From the NCBI RefSeq assembly GCF_003597675.1, contig NZ_CP030830.1, positions 248,001 to 312,000 on the forward strand: DNA of 64,000 nucleotides, given 5' to 3'. Under the pieces are notes generated by a model. That model was not told the DNA's origin, ran no database searches, and worked only from the letters and a program-made list of their open reading frames with translations. This stretch comes from Neorhizobium sp. NCHU2750 (GTDB lineage Bacteria; Pseudomonadota; Alphaproteobacteria; Rhizobiales; Rhizobiaceae). Both the position numbers and the translations under genes were made by a program. Shown here piece after piece: positions 8,290 to 16,548 of this stretch (position 1 is the first letter of the stretch; every line of letters begins with the position of its first letter).

Positions 8290-9372
8290 ATGCGTGAATT
8301 CGAATTCGATGAATTGGAGGCGCTGGCTATTGGCGCCGGCGTTCTTGGCACCGGGGGCGGCAATCACCCCGATCTGGAACTCATGTGCGCCCAGGCCGAA
8401 TATCGTCGCGGCCGTCGGGTAACTCTGATCGATCCGCAGGAGCTTGCCGATGACGCCCGCGTTGCCGTTGTCTGCATCATGGGGGCGCCTCTCGTCACCA
8501 AGGAGCGTCTGCCGGAACCGGTCGCCATATGCAAGGCCGTGCGGTTGATGGAAGCCCATTGTGGCAAGCCCTTCGATGCGATCATGTCGATCGAGATCGG
8601 TGGCGAAAATGCGTTCTTCGCCATGCTTGCCGGCATGGAACTCGGTCTGCCGGTTGTCGATGCCGACACGATGGGCCGAGCGTTCCCGGAGGCGCAGATG
8701 GCGAGTTTCGCAATCCGCGGCCTGTCTGTCGCACCCTTTGCGATCGCCGATATCCGCAACAATTCCGTGCTGATACCCGAGGCGGAAAACGCCACCCGCA
8801 TCGAACGAATCGGCAGAAAGGCCGTGGTCGAACTCGGCTCGATTGCCGGCACCTGTGCTGCCCCGCGGTCCGGTCGTGAGGTTAAGGATCATGCAATCCT
8901 GAATTCGGTCGGGCGTGCGCTGAAAATCGGCAATGCGGTTCTTGCAGCCCGACACTCGGGACATGACCCGGTAGATGCGGTTCTTGATGCGGAAGAGGGC
9001 GCGCTTCTCTTCACCGGCAAGGTTCAGGATGTAAGCCGCCGCACGACCGATGGCTTCGTGCGTGGCAAGGCGGTGCTCGCGGGCCGCGGCGGTTTCGAGG
9101 GGCAGATGCTGGAGATCGACTTCCAGAACGAATTTTCGGTCGCGCGGCTCGATGGTCGGCTACTGGCCTGCGTACCCGACCTCATCACCGTGCTGGACGA
9201 AGAGAGCGCCGAGGCGATCGGAACGGAAGTGCTGCGTTACGGGCAGCGCGTCGTCGTCGTCGCCTTGCCGGCCGACCCGATCATGACGAGCGCTGAGGGG
9301 CTTACGGTCGTCGGCCCGCGCGCCTTCGGCTTCGATTTCGATTACACGCCCTTTACGGAGCAGCCCGCATGA
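8290..9372 (+). CDS. DUF917 family protein
   Basis: The 360-residue protein matches the DUF917 family by its N-terminal glycine motif GTGGGNHP (residues 20-27) and its overall length. Family members are commonly encoded beside hydantoinase/oxoprolinase-like proteins. Its stop overlaps the start of exactly such a gene here by four bases. Its biochemical function is not established; it may act as a subunit or regulator of the partner enzyme. It lies 27 bases behind the transporter ATPase and in the same direction, so it is co-transcribed with import. Confidence 0.85.
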   Translation: MREFEFDELEALAIGAGVLGTGGGNHPDLELMCAQAEYRRGRRVTLIDPQELADDARVAVVCIMGAPLVTKERLPEPVAICKAVRLMEAHCGKPFDAIMSIEIGGENAFFAMLAGMELGLPVVDADTMGRAFPEAQMASFAIRGLSVAPFAIADIRNNSVLIPEAENATRIERIGRKAVVELGSIAGTCAAPRSGREVKDHAILNSVGRALKIGNAVLAARHSGHDPVDAVLDAEEGALLFTGKVQDVSRRTTDGFVRGKAVLAGRGGFEGQMLEIDFQNEFSVARLDGRLLACVPDLITVLDEESAEAIGTEVLRYGQRVVVVALPADPIMTSAEGLTVVGPRAFGFDFDYTPFTEQPA

Positions 9373-10907
9373 AGCGCATCGGCATAGACGTTGGCGGAAC
9401 CAACACGGACGCGGTGCTCCTTGATGGCGACAGGATACTGCGGTCGATCAAGACAGCGACCACATCCGACGTGATGAGCGGCATCAGCACGGCGATGGCC
9501 CATATTCTCGGCGACGACCAGGCATTCGAGGCCGGCGGTGTCCGCGCGATCATGATCGGCACGACCCATTTCACCAATGCGGTGATCGAGCGCCGCGGCC
9601 TGTCGAAGGTGGCCGTGATCCGTATCGGCCTGCCGGCCGCCCACAGCATCCTGCCGATGCAGGCCTGGCCGGACGATCTTCGGCGCGAGGTGGAGGGCCC
9701 TGTCTTCCTCGTGCGTGGCGGCCACGAATTCGACGGACGCGAGATCGTGCCCTTCGATCGCGAACACATGCAGGCGATTGCCTCGGAGATACGCGACAGC
9801 GGCGTCAAGGCGGCGGCGATCACGGCGGTCTTTTCGCCCCTGACCTCCGCCTGCGAGGAAGAGGCTGCGGCTATCCTGACGCAGATGGTGCCGCATATCA
9901 GCATCACCCTCTCCAGCCAGCTCGGACGTATCGGCCTGATCGAGCGGGAAAACGCGACGATCATCAACAGTGCGCTGCATGGGCTTGCGCGCGAGACGGT
10001 CTCGGCGTTTGAGGCGGCAATCAGCAAGAGCGGCATCGCGGCCCCTCTCTATCTCACCCAGAATGACGGTACGGTGATGCAGGCGTCGCATGCTGCTCGT
10101 TTCCCGGTTCTCTGCTTTGCCTCCGGTCCCACCAACAGCATGCGCGGCGCGCGGATGCTTTCGGGCCTCGATGAAGCCATCGTTCTCGATGTCGGTGGAA
10201 CCACCACCGATGCAGGCATGCTCGTCTCCGGCTTTCCGCGTGAGGCGAATTCCAAGGTCGACATCGGCGGCGTATCGACTTTCTTCCGCATGCCTGATGT
10301 CATCGCCATCGCGCTTGGCGGCGGCACGATCGTCGATGCGGAAAATGGTCTCGTCGGCCCGAAGAGTGTTGGATACCTGATCTCGGAAAAGGCAAGGGTC
10401 AAGAATGGCGACACGCTGACCCTGACCGATTTTGCAGTTCGCGCAGGGCGGATGGAATTCGGCGACGCCGCTCTTGTCGCTGATCTGCCCAATACACTGG
10501 CTGATCACGTCGATGCTTGGAGCCGGCAGAGGCTTGCAGATCTCGTCGATCGGATGAAGACCAGTGCTGCCGATGCGCCGGTCATCGTCGTCGGCGGAGG
10601 AGCCTCGCTGGTCCCCGACGAATTGCCGGGCGTCTCGCGTGTCATCAAGGTTGAACATGCCGGAGTGGCCAATGCTGTCGGCGCGGCGATGGCACAGGTC
10701 AGCGGCGAATGCGACCAGGTTTTCTACGACATTGGGCGCGAGGAGGCGCTTGAAAGGGCGCGGAAAATCGCCGAGCGGCGTGCGATCGATGCGGGCGCGG
10801 ATATATCTAGTTTGGAACTACTCGATATCGAAGACATCCCGATGTCCTACATACCCGGCAATCCCTTGCGCGTGCGATTGCGCGTAATCGCTGACCTCGC
10901 ATTGTAG
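9369..10907 (+). CDS. Hydantoinase/oxoprolinase family protein (HyuA-like)
   Basis: This 512-residue cytoplasmic protein has the actin/Hsp70-like nucleotide-binding signatures of the family: GIDVGGTNTDAVLLDGD at the N-terminus and LDVGGTTTDAGML near residue 275. Members hydrolyse cyclic amides such as 5-oxoproline or hydantoins with ATP, usually with a second subunit. No HyuB-type partner is present; the DUF917 protein, overlapped by four bases, takes that place. The C-terminal SYIPGNPLRVRLRVIADLAL region is typical of the DUF917-linked subgroup. It ends the operon. Confidence 0.88.
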   Translation: MKRIGIDVGGTNTDAVLLDGDRILRSIKTATTSDVMSGISTAMAHILGDDQAFEAGGVRAIMIGTTHFTNAVIERRGLSKVAVIRIGLPAAHSILPMQAWPDDLRREVEGPVFLVRGGHEFDGREIVPFDREHMQAIASEIRDSGVKAAAITAVFSPLTSACEEEAAAILTQMVPHISITLSSQLGRIGLIERENATIINSALHGLARETVSAFEAAISKSGIAAPLYLTQNDGTVMQASHAARFPVLCFASGPTNSMRGARMLSGLDEAIVLDVGGTTTDAGMLVSGFPREANSKVDIGGVSTFFRMPDVIAIALGGGTIVDAENGLVGPKSVGYLISEKARVKNGDTLTLTDFAVRAGRMEFGDAALVADLPNTLADHVDAWSRQRLADLVDRMKTSAADAPVIVVGGGASLVPDELPGVSRVIKVEHAGVANAVGAAMAQVSGECDQVFYDIGREEALERARKIAERRAIDAGADISSLELLDIEDIPMSYIPGNPLRVRLRVIADLAL

Positions 10908-10909
10908 TG

Positions 10910-10961
10910 CCTTAGCGAGCTGGATCCCACCCCTTAGCGAGGACAGGTGTGGAACACCTGT
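10910..10961. repeat. Direct and inverted repeats after the hydantoinase operon
   Basis: CCTTAGCGAG occurs twice (10910-10919 and 10932-10941), 22 bases apart. It is followed by a perfect inverted repeat ACAGGTGT-GGA-ACACCTGT at 10943-10961. No T-run follows, so this is not a standard intrinsic terminator. It could be an operator or a mobile-element remnant. Confidence 0.5.
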
Positions 10962-10970
10962 TGGAGGGTA

Positions 10971-11099
10971 ATGACCGTCGCAGTTCGGAAAGCTTCAGAA
11001 ATTGTGGTGCGAGAGTTCTGGTTACATCAAGAGCTTAACGCGGGCTATGCTCTAACCCTTCCAATAAGCTCGCGACCAGGGCCTTGCCTTAGACGATGA
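10971..11099 (+). CDS. Possible 42-codon ORF with strong ribosome site
   Basis: An ATG at 10971 is preceded by TTGGAGGGTA, a near-ideal ribosome-binding site, directly after the inverted repeat at 10943-10961. The frame (MTVAVRKASEIVVREFWLHQ...) closes at TGA 11097-11099 and overlaps the 3' end of the opposite permease gene by 48 bases. I do not recognise the product. It may be the truncated start of a lost gene rather than a functional peptide. Confidence 0.3.
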   Translation: MTVAVRKASEIVVREFWLHQELNAGYALTLPISSRPGPCLRR

Positions 11100-11852
11100 T
11101 TTCCATGGGGTCAGCAGCCATTCCGTGAATACGACAAGCAAGAAGGCGACGACCCCGAGCGCGGCGAGGAAGACGATCGCGGAGAACGTACCGGCGGTAT
11201 TGAGGCGGGAATTGGCCTGCAGCAGATAGGCGCCGATCCCCCCGCTTGTGGATGCAGTCCACTCGGCGATAACCGCGCCAGTTACCGAGAACGTTGCGGA
11301 TAGCTTAAGTGCGGAGAACAGCGGTGTATAGGTTGCCGGAAGTTTCACGTGCCTGAAAATCGAAAGGCGTGAGGCACCCATGGATCTGACGAGATTGAGG
11401 ATGTCCTTGTCAACCGAGGACAGGCCGTCGAGCACGTTCACGACAACGGGAAAAAAGACAACCAGCGCTACAATGACAAGCTTTGGTGCCAGTCCGAAAC
11501 CGAGCCATATCGTCAGTGCGGCAGAAATAGCTATGATCGGGACAGCCTGGCTTGCGATTAGAACCGGATAGAGGATGCCACGCACCGGACCCGATGAATC
11601 CATCAATATTGCAAAGATGAAGCCTGCGCCGGCACCAATGATAAAGCCGAGCAGAAACTCCATGAATGTCATGGCGAAACCGGCGACGAGCGTTTGCCAG
11701 TCTTCAACTATATGCATGGCAACCGCTTGCGGTGACGGCATGACGTAACGAGGGATTGCATAGAAATCGACAGCGAAAGCCCAGAATGCCACGACCAAGG
11801 CAAGGGCGAGGACTGGATACAGAACACGCAGCAAGGGAGAGGAATTCGGCAT
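11052..11852 (-). CDS. ABC transporter permease (SsuC/TauC/ThiX type)
   Basis: The roughly 266-residue inner-membrane protein is the single permease of an NMT1/nitrate-sulfonate-type importer and is expected to homodimerise. It has about six membrane helices and the EAA loop RSMGASRLSIFRHVKLPA. The ATG at 11852 lies one base beyond the ATPase stop (TGACATG), so I reject the in-phase start 16 residues further upstream inside the ATPase gene. It is the last gene of the leftward operon that begins at 15684. The substrate is inferred only from neighbours (ureido, amide or pyrimidine-like compounds). Confidence 0.88.
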   Translation of the reverse strand: MPNSSPLLRVLYPVLALALVVAFWAFAVDFYAIPRYVMPSPQAVAMHIVEDWQTLVAGFAMTFMEFLLGFIIGAGAGFIFAILMDSSGPVRGILYPVLIASQAVPIIAISAALTIWLGFGLAPKLVIVALVVFFPVVVNVLDGLSSVDKDILNLVRSMGASRLSIFRHVKLPATYTPLFSALKLSATFSVTGAVIAEWTASTSGGIGAYLLQANSRLNTAGTFSAIVFLAALGVVAFLLVVFTEWLLTPWKSSSKARPWSRAYWKG

Positions 11853-11853
11853 G

Positions 11854-12648
11854 TCAGGCCTCCGTTGCCTGGATGCACGGTGCCTCGCCATCCTTGTCAT
11901 AAATGAGATGCATGACGCGTTCCTTGATCTGGCTGAATAACGGGGTGGTCAAACAGGCCACCGGTCGAGGTCGATCGATCGGCACGTCGATTATTTCGCG
12001 GATGCGGCCGGGGCGCGGTGACATGACGATCACGCGATCGGCAAGGAAGATTGCCTCGTCGATATCGTGTGTAACGAACACGATGGTCCGCTTCTCCTGT
12101 TCCCAAACGCTAAGCAGCCATTGCTGCATCGAAAAGCGCGTTTGGGAGTCCAACGCGCCGAAGGGTTCATCTAGCAATAGAACATCGCGATGCATGGCGA
12201 GTGTTCTCATCAGCGCCACTCGCTGTCTCATGCCGCCGGATAGAGCTGACGGAAAATGATTTATGAAATCGCCGAGGCCATAACGCTTTGCGAGTGCAAC
12301 GCCTGCTTCCCTTTGAGCCTGACCGGCCTTGCCTTTCAACAGATCACCGAGGACGATGTTTTCGAGCACAGTGCGCCAAGGAAGCAGCAAGTCCTTCTGC
12401 AACATGTAACCGACTTCGCCTGCACGCGCGGTGACGTCTCGTCCGTCGATGGAAACCTTTCCGGCGGTTGGCCTGAGAACGCCTGCGATGATGTTGAACA
12501 TCGTGCTCTTGCCGCAGCCGGACGGGCCGACGATGGAAACAAACTCGCCTTCTTTGATGGAAAGGTCAGTCGGAGCCAGCGCGAGCGTGTCACCGAAACG
12601 CTGCGATATGCCCAACAGGTCGAGCTTGTTAGAGGTAGCCTCAGTCAT
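11854..12648 (-). CDS. ABC transporter ATPase (SsuB/TauB type)
   Basis: The 264-residue ATPase drives the importer. Visible motifs are Walker A GPSGCGKST (about residues 40-48), signature LSGGMRQRVALMRTLA, Walker B VLLLDEPFGALD and the H-loop FVTHDIDEAIFLADRV, all typical of the nitrate/taurine/thiamine-precursor subfamily. The compact length, without the TOBE domain seen in the four polyamine-type ATPases in this window, fits that group. It is separated from the permease start by one base and lies 24 bases beyond the M24 peptidase. Confidence 0.9.
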   Translation of the reverse strand: MTEATSNKLDLLGISQRFGDTLALAPTDLSIKEGEFVSIVGPSGCGKSTMFNIIAGVLRPTAGKVSIDGRDVTARAGEVGYMLQKDLLLPWRTVLENIVLGDLLKGKAGQAQREAGVALAKRYGLGDFINHFPSALSGGMRQRVALMRTLAMHRDVLLLDEPFGALDSQTRFSMQQWLLSVWEQEKRTIVFVTHDIDEAIFLADRVIVMSPRPGRIREIIDVPIDRPRPVACLTTPLFSQIKERVMHLIYDKDGEAPCIQATEA

Positions 12649-12672
12649 GGAAACGTTACCCTTGGCATCGTG

Positions 12673-13389
12673 TCAAAGGACAGTACAGACATGACGGCCG
12701 AACCAGACAAGGTCTTCAACCTTGACGGCGATGTCGTCGCGAGCGGCGAAAGGTTCAATCGCCCACGCACCCCACATCGGGCTGTCATTGCCTGCATCAA
12801 TGAAGTGATGGAGATAAGCGGCACCCGGTGCCAATGAATGGCCGATATTGCCAAGTTGATCGAGCAATACGAAACCTTCCGAAACGAGTTTCTCATGGCT
12901 GATCGCGAAAAGCTCACTTGCCGTCATGCCGGGACGGCAGAACGCAAGCGTCTCACGATGGATGCGCTCCAGATCTGCCAGAGCCTTGTCCGCCTGGGGA
13001 TAGTCGCCAATGATCTTACAGCGCGTACAGTCGCCCCAGAAACCAACGGCCGTGATGGGATGCACATCAAGCATCAGTACATCCCGGTCCGCGGCTTTCA
13101 GATTTGAGGGATGTTTGGTCGGAAAGCAGATTTTTGTGTTTTCTCCCAAGCCGACATTGGTGATCGTCCAGACATGTTCGACATCGTTTGCCCGCAGAAA
13201 ATCGCTGACGGCAAGATCAACGGCCTCCTCGGTTACACCTGGACCAATCTTTGCAAAGCCGGCTTCGATTGCACCCTTCGCCAGCGCCTGTGCATGGATG
13301 AGTCCGGGCGGCGGAGCTTCCGATACGTCCGCACCTGGCCGATATGGCCAGGCGGGCATCACTCGTCGTTCAAGCGAATTCCCAGCCAT
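12673..13389 (-). CDS. M24-family metallopeptidase / Xaa-Pro-type hydrolase
   Basis: This 238-residue protein is a stand-alone catalytic (pita-bread) domain without the N-terminal domain of classic prolidases. All five metal ligands appear in order: the two Asp of MLDVHPITAVGFWGDCTR, His in NIGHSLAPG, Glu in WAIEPFA and Glu in VKVEDLVWFG. It should therefore be an active two-metal hydrolase acting on a small peptide-like or amide substrate. It is encoded between the binding protein (4 bases away) and the ATPase of the same transporter, so its substrate is probably what that transporter imports. Confidence 0.85.
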   Translation of the reverse strand: MAGNSLERRVMPAWPYRPGADVSEAPPPGLIHAQALAKGAIEAGFAKIGPGVTEEAVDLAVSDFLRANDVEHVWTITNVGLGENTKICFPTKHPSNLKAADRDVLMLDVHPITAVGFWGDCTRCKIIGDYPQADKALADLERIHRETLAFCRPGMTASELFAISHEKLVSEGFVLLDQLGNIGHSLAPGAAYLHHFIDAGNDSPMWGAWAIEPFAARDDIAVKVEDLVWFGRHVCTVL

Positions 13390-13393
13390 CGGA

Positions 13394-14383
13394 TCATTTC
13401 CCGAGATAGGCGTTGCTGAAATAAGTCGATGGCGCCTGCGGGGCCTTTACGACGTCGAATTTCTTCAAGGCCTCGAGCAGTTTGGTCCAGTCAGCCTCCT
13501 GGTTGACGAGGAGATCATCACCGATCTTGCCGAATTGCGGAACGGTGTCTGTCCATTGCTGCGTGATGAAGGCCTCGTCATAGGCCTTGCCATATTTTTC
13601 CTTGAACGCATCGACTGATTCCTGCGGATGCTCCGCAGCATAGGCGATGCTCTTTGCTGTCGCGCGCAGGAATGCCTTGGCCTGATCCGGGTGTTCCTTC
13701 AGCCAGGTGTCATTGCCTGCCAGCATGAAGATTGGGGTATTCGGTACGCCGTGTGCGGTTGCCGGCAGGAAGGACGCCGTCTGGTTGCCTGATGTCTTCA
13801 TCGCTGTGCCTTCGGCATTTGTGATGCCGGTGATCGCGTCGACCCGGTTCTGAAGAAGAAGCGGGACAGTGTCGTCCGTCGCAGCAACAGTTTCGATGTC
13901 GTTTAGCGTGAGGTTAGCATCGGCCAGCATCATGCTCAGCTGGGCCTTGGTCCAGGCGTCATTGTAGATGCCAATCCGTTTGCCTTTTAGTTCGGCAACC
14001 GTCAGCGGCTTACCTTCGGCGCTGAGGATGCCCCAGTTGTTGCCGGTGCCATACCGGCCGATGGCCGTGACTGGTGCTTCTTCTGAACGCGCGAAGATGA
14101 CGTCCATGACGGTCGTGAAGGCGACCTGCGCGCGACCGGTCCCGAGAAACTTCATCGTATCGGCCACAGTTGGCGGTACGACGATGTCGAGCTCAAGGCC
14201 TTCTTCCTTGTAGAATCCCTTCTTCGAGCCGATGATCCACGGAATCCAGAAGCCATCCGGCGTCGGCCATTCCTGCACGAACGTGAGCTTGGTGAGCTCC
14301 TGTGCAGAAGCGCCAAGCGGTGCGCTGATCGAGAATGAAATAGCAGCTGCGGCTGCGAGAAGCATGCGACGTGTCAGATTCAT
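13394..14383 (-). CDS. NMT1/SsuA-type ABC transporter binding protein
   Basis: The 329-residue exported protein has an N-terminal signal (MNLTRRMLLAAAAAISFSIS, cleavage near ASA-QE at about 28). The body follows the NMT1/THI5-like periplasmic fold, with WIIGSKKGFYKEEGLELDIV and GRAQVAFTTVMDVIFAR as family landmarks. Its start overlaps the M20 hydrolase stop by four bases (ATGA). Family members bind thiamine-pyrimidine precursors, sulfonates or nitrate. The linked hydrolases point to a carbamoyl- or amide-bearing ligand here, but this is inference. Confidence 0.88.
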   Translation of the reverse strand: MNLTRRMLLAAAAAISFSISAPLGASAQELTKLTFVQEWPTPDGFWIPWIIGSKKGFYKEEGLELDIVVPPTVADTMKFLGTGRAQVAFTTVMDVIFARSEEAPVTAIGRYGTGNNWGILSAEGKPLTVAELKGKRIGIYNDAWTKAQLSMMLADANLTLNDIETVAATDDTVPLLLQNRVDAITGITNAEGTAMKTSGNQTASFLPATAHGVPNTPIFMLAGNDTWLKEHPDQAKAFLRATAKSIAYAAEHPQESVDAFKEKYGKAYDEAFITQQWTDTVPQFGKIGDDLLVNQEADWTKLLEALKKFDVVKAPQAPSTYFSNAYLGK

Positions 14384-15684
14384 AATGCTGTTCCCATCTT
14401 TTTTTGGTTGCCGGTTTGCACTTCGGTTTCATGCAGGCGCGCGATCTTTGTGATCGCATTCAGTGTCGACTGAAGCAACGTGGCGGCTCCAGCCACGCAG
14501 TTCACAGGCTCGACGAATTCCTTCTCATTGTGGCTGATGCCATTGCGGCATGGCACAAAGATCATTGCCGAGGGGGCCAGAGGTTGCACCGACAGAGCAT
14601 CATGGAACGCTCCGGAAACCATTCGCTTCACCGAGAACCCGAGTTCGATGGCCGCCTCCTCGATGCAGGAAACAATCTCCGGATCGAACTCCGCCGGCGG
14701 CATGTCGAAAATCCGGTCCAGATGAGCCGTACAACCGTTTGACCGCGCATATTTGTTCAATGTGGACTGTAGCAACTCCTCGATAGTGTCGAGGTATTCT
14801 GTCGATGGATGGCGAATATCGATATTCGCCGTTGCTACTGCGGGAATAGCGTTGATGGATGCAGGCTCGACCGCAATGCGCCCGACAGTGAATCGGGCAT
14901 CGGCATCGCGGGGCATGATGGTGGCCTGCAACTCGGCCAACGACTGGATCAGCGTCGCTAGAGCATCACGCCGCGAAGTGAGCGGCGTCGTCCCCGCGTG
15001 CCCGGTTTCTCCTTGAATGCGAACATCGAACCAGCGCGTGCCCTGTATGCTGGACACCGCGCCTATCTCTACATTTTCCGCCTCCAGGATGGGGCCCTGC
15101 TCGATATGCAGTTCAAGATAAGCTGCTATTGGTTTGCCAAGCCCGACCACTGAAACCTCCGGAAGTGCGGCGAGCGTCGCAGCTATCTCGGATGACAGTG
15201 GCTTGCCTTCGCCGTCCTTGAGTGTCTCGATATCTTTCGGAAGGCTACCGTCTGCAAAAGCCCGTGACCCCATTGTGCCGGGGGCGTAGCGGCTTCCCTC
15301 TTCATTCGACCAGATGACAAGTTCAATCGGCAGCGAATAGTCAAGGCCGGCATCGGCGATCGTTTCGATAACCTCGAAAGCGGCAAGTGAGCCGAGCGCA
15401 CCGTCAAAACGGCCACCGCTCGGCTGGCTATCGAGGTGACTACCAATCAAGACCGGTTTCTCATGCTCGCGTCCAGGAAAGGCGATGAACAAATTGGCCG
15501 CCTGATCTTGTGTGACTTTCAGCCCTCTGGAGAGTGCAAGATCGGCAAGTTTGCCACGAGCTTCGCGATCCTCCATCGAAAAGGCCTGACGATTGACGCC
15601 ACCGGCCGCAGTGCCGCCGATCGTCGCAAACTCAGCGATACGGCGCACAAGCCTTTCGCCGTCAATGCGGAGCCTTTTCGTCAT
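14380..15684 (-). CDS. M20-family amidohydrolase (N-carbamoyl-amino acid / allantoate amidohydrolase type)
   Basis: The 434-residue cytoplasmic enzyme is of the HyuC/AllC group, which removes carbamoyl or formimino groups from amino acids and ureides. Metal-binding blocks are clear: His and Asp in IGSHLDSQPSGGRFDGALG, the Glu pair in WSNEEGSRYAPG, His in LELHIEQGPIL, and the terminal His in FHDAL / GISHNEKEFV. It is the first gene of the leftward operon and lies 67 bases from a perfect palindrome (15751-15769) that I assign to the divergent XRE-cupin regulator. Substrate identity is not determined. Confidence 0.9.
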   Translation of the reverse strand: MTKRLRIDGERLVRRIAEFATIGGTAAGGVNRQAFSMEDREARGKLADLALSRGLKVTQDQAANLFIAFPGREHEKPVLIGSHLDSQPSGGRFDGALGSLAAFEVIETIADAGLDYSLPIELVIWSNEEGSRYAPGTMGSRAFADGSLPKDIETLKDGEGKPLSSEIAATLAALPEVSVVGLGKPIAAYLELHIEQGPILEAENVEIGAVSSIQGTRWFDVRIQGETGHAGTTPLTSRRDALATLIQSLAELQATIMPRDADARFTVGRIAVEPASINAIPAVATANIDIRHPSTEYLDTIEELLQSTLNKYARSNGCTAHLDRIFDMPPAEFDPEIVSCIEEAAIELGFSVKRMVSGAFHDALSVQPLAPSAMIFVPCRNGISHNEKEFVEPVNCVAGAATLLQSTLNAITKIARLHETEVQTGNQKKMGTAL

Positions 15685-15750
15685 CGAGTTTCCGTTCTTG
15701 TATCTCGTGCGGTGATGTTTTCACCCGCGCGTTCAGGTCTTATGTACTAT

Positions 15751-15787
15751 AATTCAAGAGACTTGAATTTATGTCAATCCTATTGAA
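15751..15787. promoter_or_regulatory. Tandem TCAA-N5-TTGA operators
   Basis: AATTCAAG-AGA-CTTGAATT (15751-15769) is a perfect 19-base interrupted palindrome. A second site, GTCAATCCTATTGAA (15773-15787), keeps the same TCAA-N5-TTGA core. The two centres, 15760 and 15780, are 20 bases apart, about two helical turns on the same DNA face. They lie between the divergent hydrolase operon (15684) and regulator gene (15860). A third copy stands before 16549. They are probable binding sites for the XRE-cupin protein. Confidence 0.7.
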
Positions 15788-15859
15788 ATACGATTTGGAG
15801 GATTTATTGTAGGCATCATGTAAATTGCCGACGGGGCGCGCGCCCCTCATGAGGACGAT

Positions 15860-16465
15860 ATGAAACCGAACAAAATAGAAGCCGACGCTGAAAGCGGCCA
15901 AGCCGCCAGCGGTAAGCTCGGTACGCGCCTCAAGCTTGCGCGCCAGATGCGAGGGTTAACGCTGAAAGCTCTTGCCGACGCTGCGCATTGCTCGGAGAGC
16001 CTCCTCTCCAAAATTGAAAATGGCAAAGCCTCTCCATCACTGCCAATGCTCCATCGTCTAGTTGAGGTTCTTGATACGAATATCGGCTGGATGTTCGAGG
16101 AAACGCATGGAGAAGAGGGAATAATCTTCAGGGCGGGCACGAGGCCTCTCATCGCTCTTGATCCTTTACGGCGCGGCGACGGGATAACGCTTGAACGCAT
16201 TATCCCCTACTCGCCGGGCCATCTGCTTCAATGCAATATCCATCACATCGAGAAAGGGGGCGAGAGTGCGGGTGCCATTCGCCACGATGGTGAAGAGGTG
16301 GGATATGTTCTTGCCGGACAGGTGGAGTTGAGCGTTGGGGAGCAAAGCTTCAATCTTACGGTCGGCGACACATTCGTCTTCGATTCAAACCTGCCGCATC
16401 ACTACCGCAATATCGGCGAAGAGCGTGCCAGTATATTTTGGGTGAACACACCTCCGACGTTCTGA
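15860..16465 (+). CDS. XRE-cupin transcriptional regulator
   Basis: This 201-residue regulator joins an N-terminal Xre/Cro helix-turn-helix (about residues 20-78: GTRLKLARQMRGLTLKALAD, then CSESLLSKIENGKASPSLPM) to a C-terminal small-molecule-sensing cupin_2 domain (about 125-197, with GEEVGYVLAGQVEL and LPHHYRNIGEERASIFWV). This PuuR-like architecture usually represses catabolic genes and releases DNA when the cupin binds the inducer. The gene lies between the two arms of the cluster, and TCAA-N5-TTGA palindromes stand in front of both arms and of itself, consistent with autoregulation. Confidence 0.9.
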   Translation: MKPNKIEADAESGQAASGKLGTRLKLARQMRGLTLKALADAAHCSESLLSKIENGKASPSLPMLHRLVEVLDTNIGWMFEETHGEEGIIFRAGTRPLIALDPLRRGDGITLERIIPYSPGHLLQCNIHHIEKGGESAGAIRHDGEEVGYVLAGQVELSVGEQSFNLTVGDTFVFDSNLPHHYRNIGEERASIFWVNTPPTF

Positions 16466-16474
16466 GTGAATTTT

Positions 16475-16490
16475 ATTCAAGTAACTTGAC
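16475..16490. promoter_or_regulatory. Third TCAA-N5-TTGA operator
   Basis: TTCAAG-TAA-CTTGAC at 16476-16490 repeats the core of the tandem sites at 15751-15787 and lies 58 bases before the start of the PF07090 gene. Its presence here suggests that the rightward arm has its own promoter under the same XRE-cupin regulator. Confidence 0.65.
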
Positions 16491-16548
16491 AATGATGAAT
16501 TTGCATTGAATTTTGCCCGCAATGCCAATCATCGATCAGGAAATGTAC

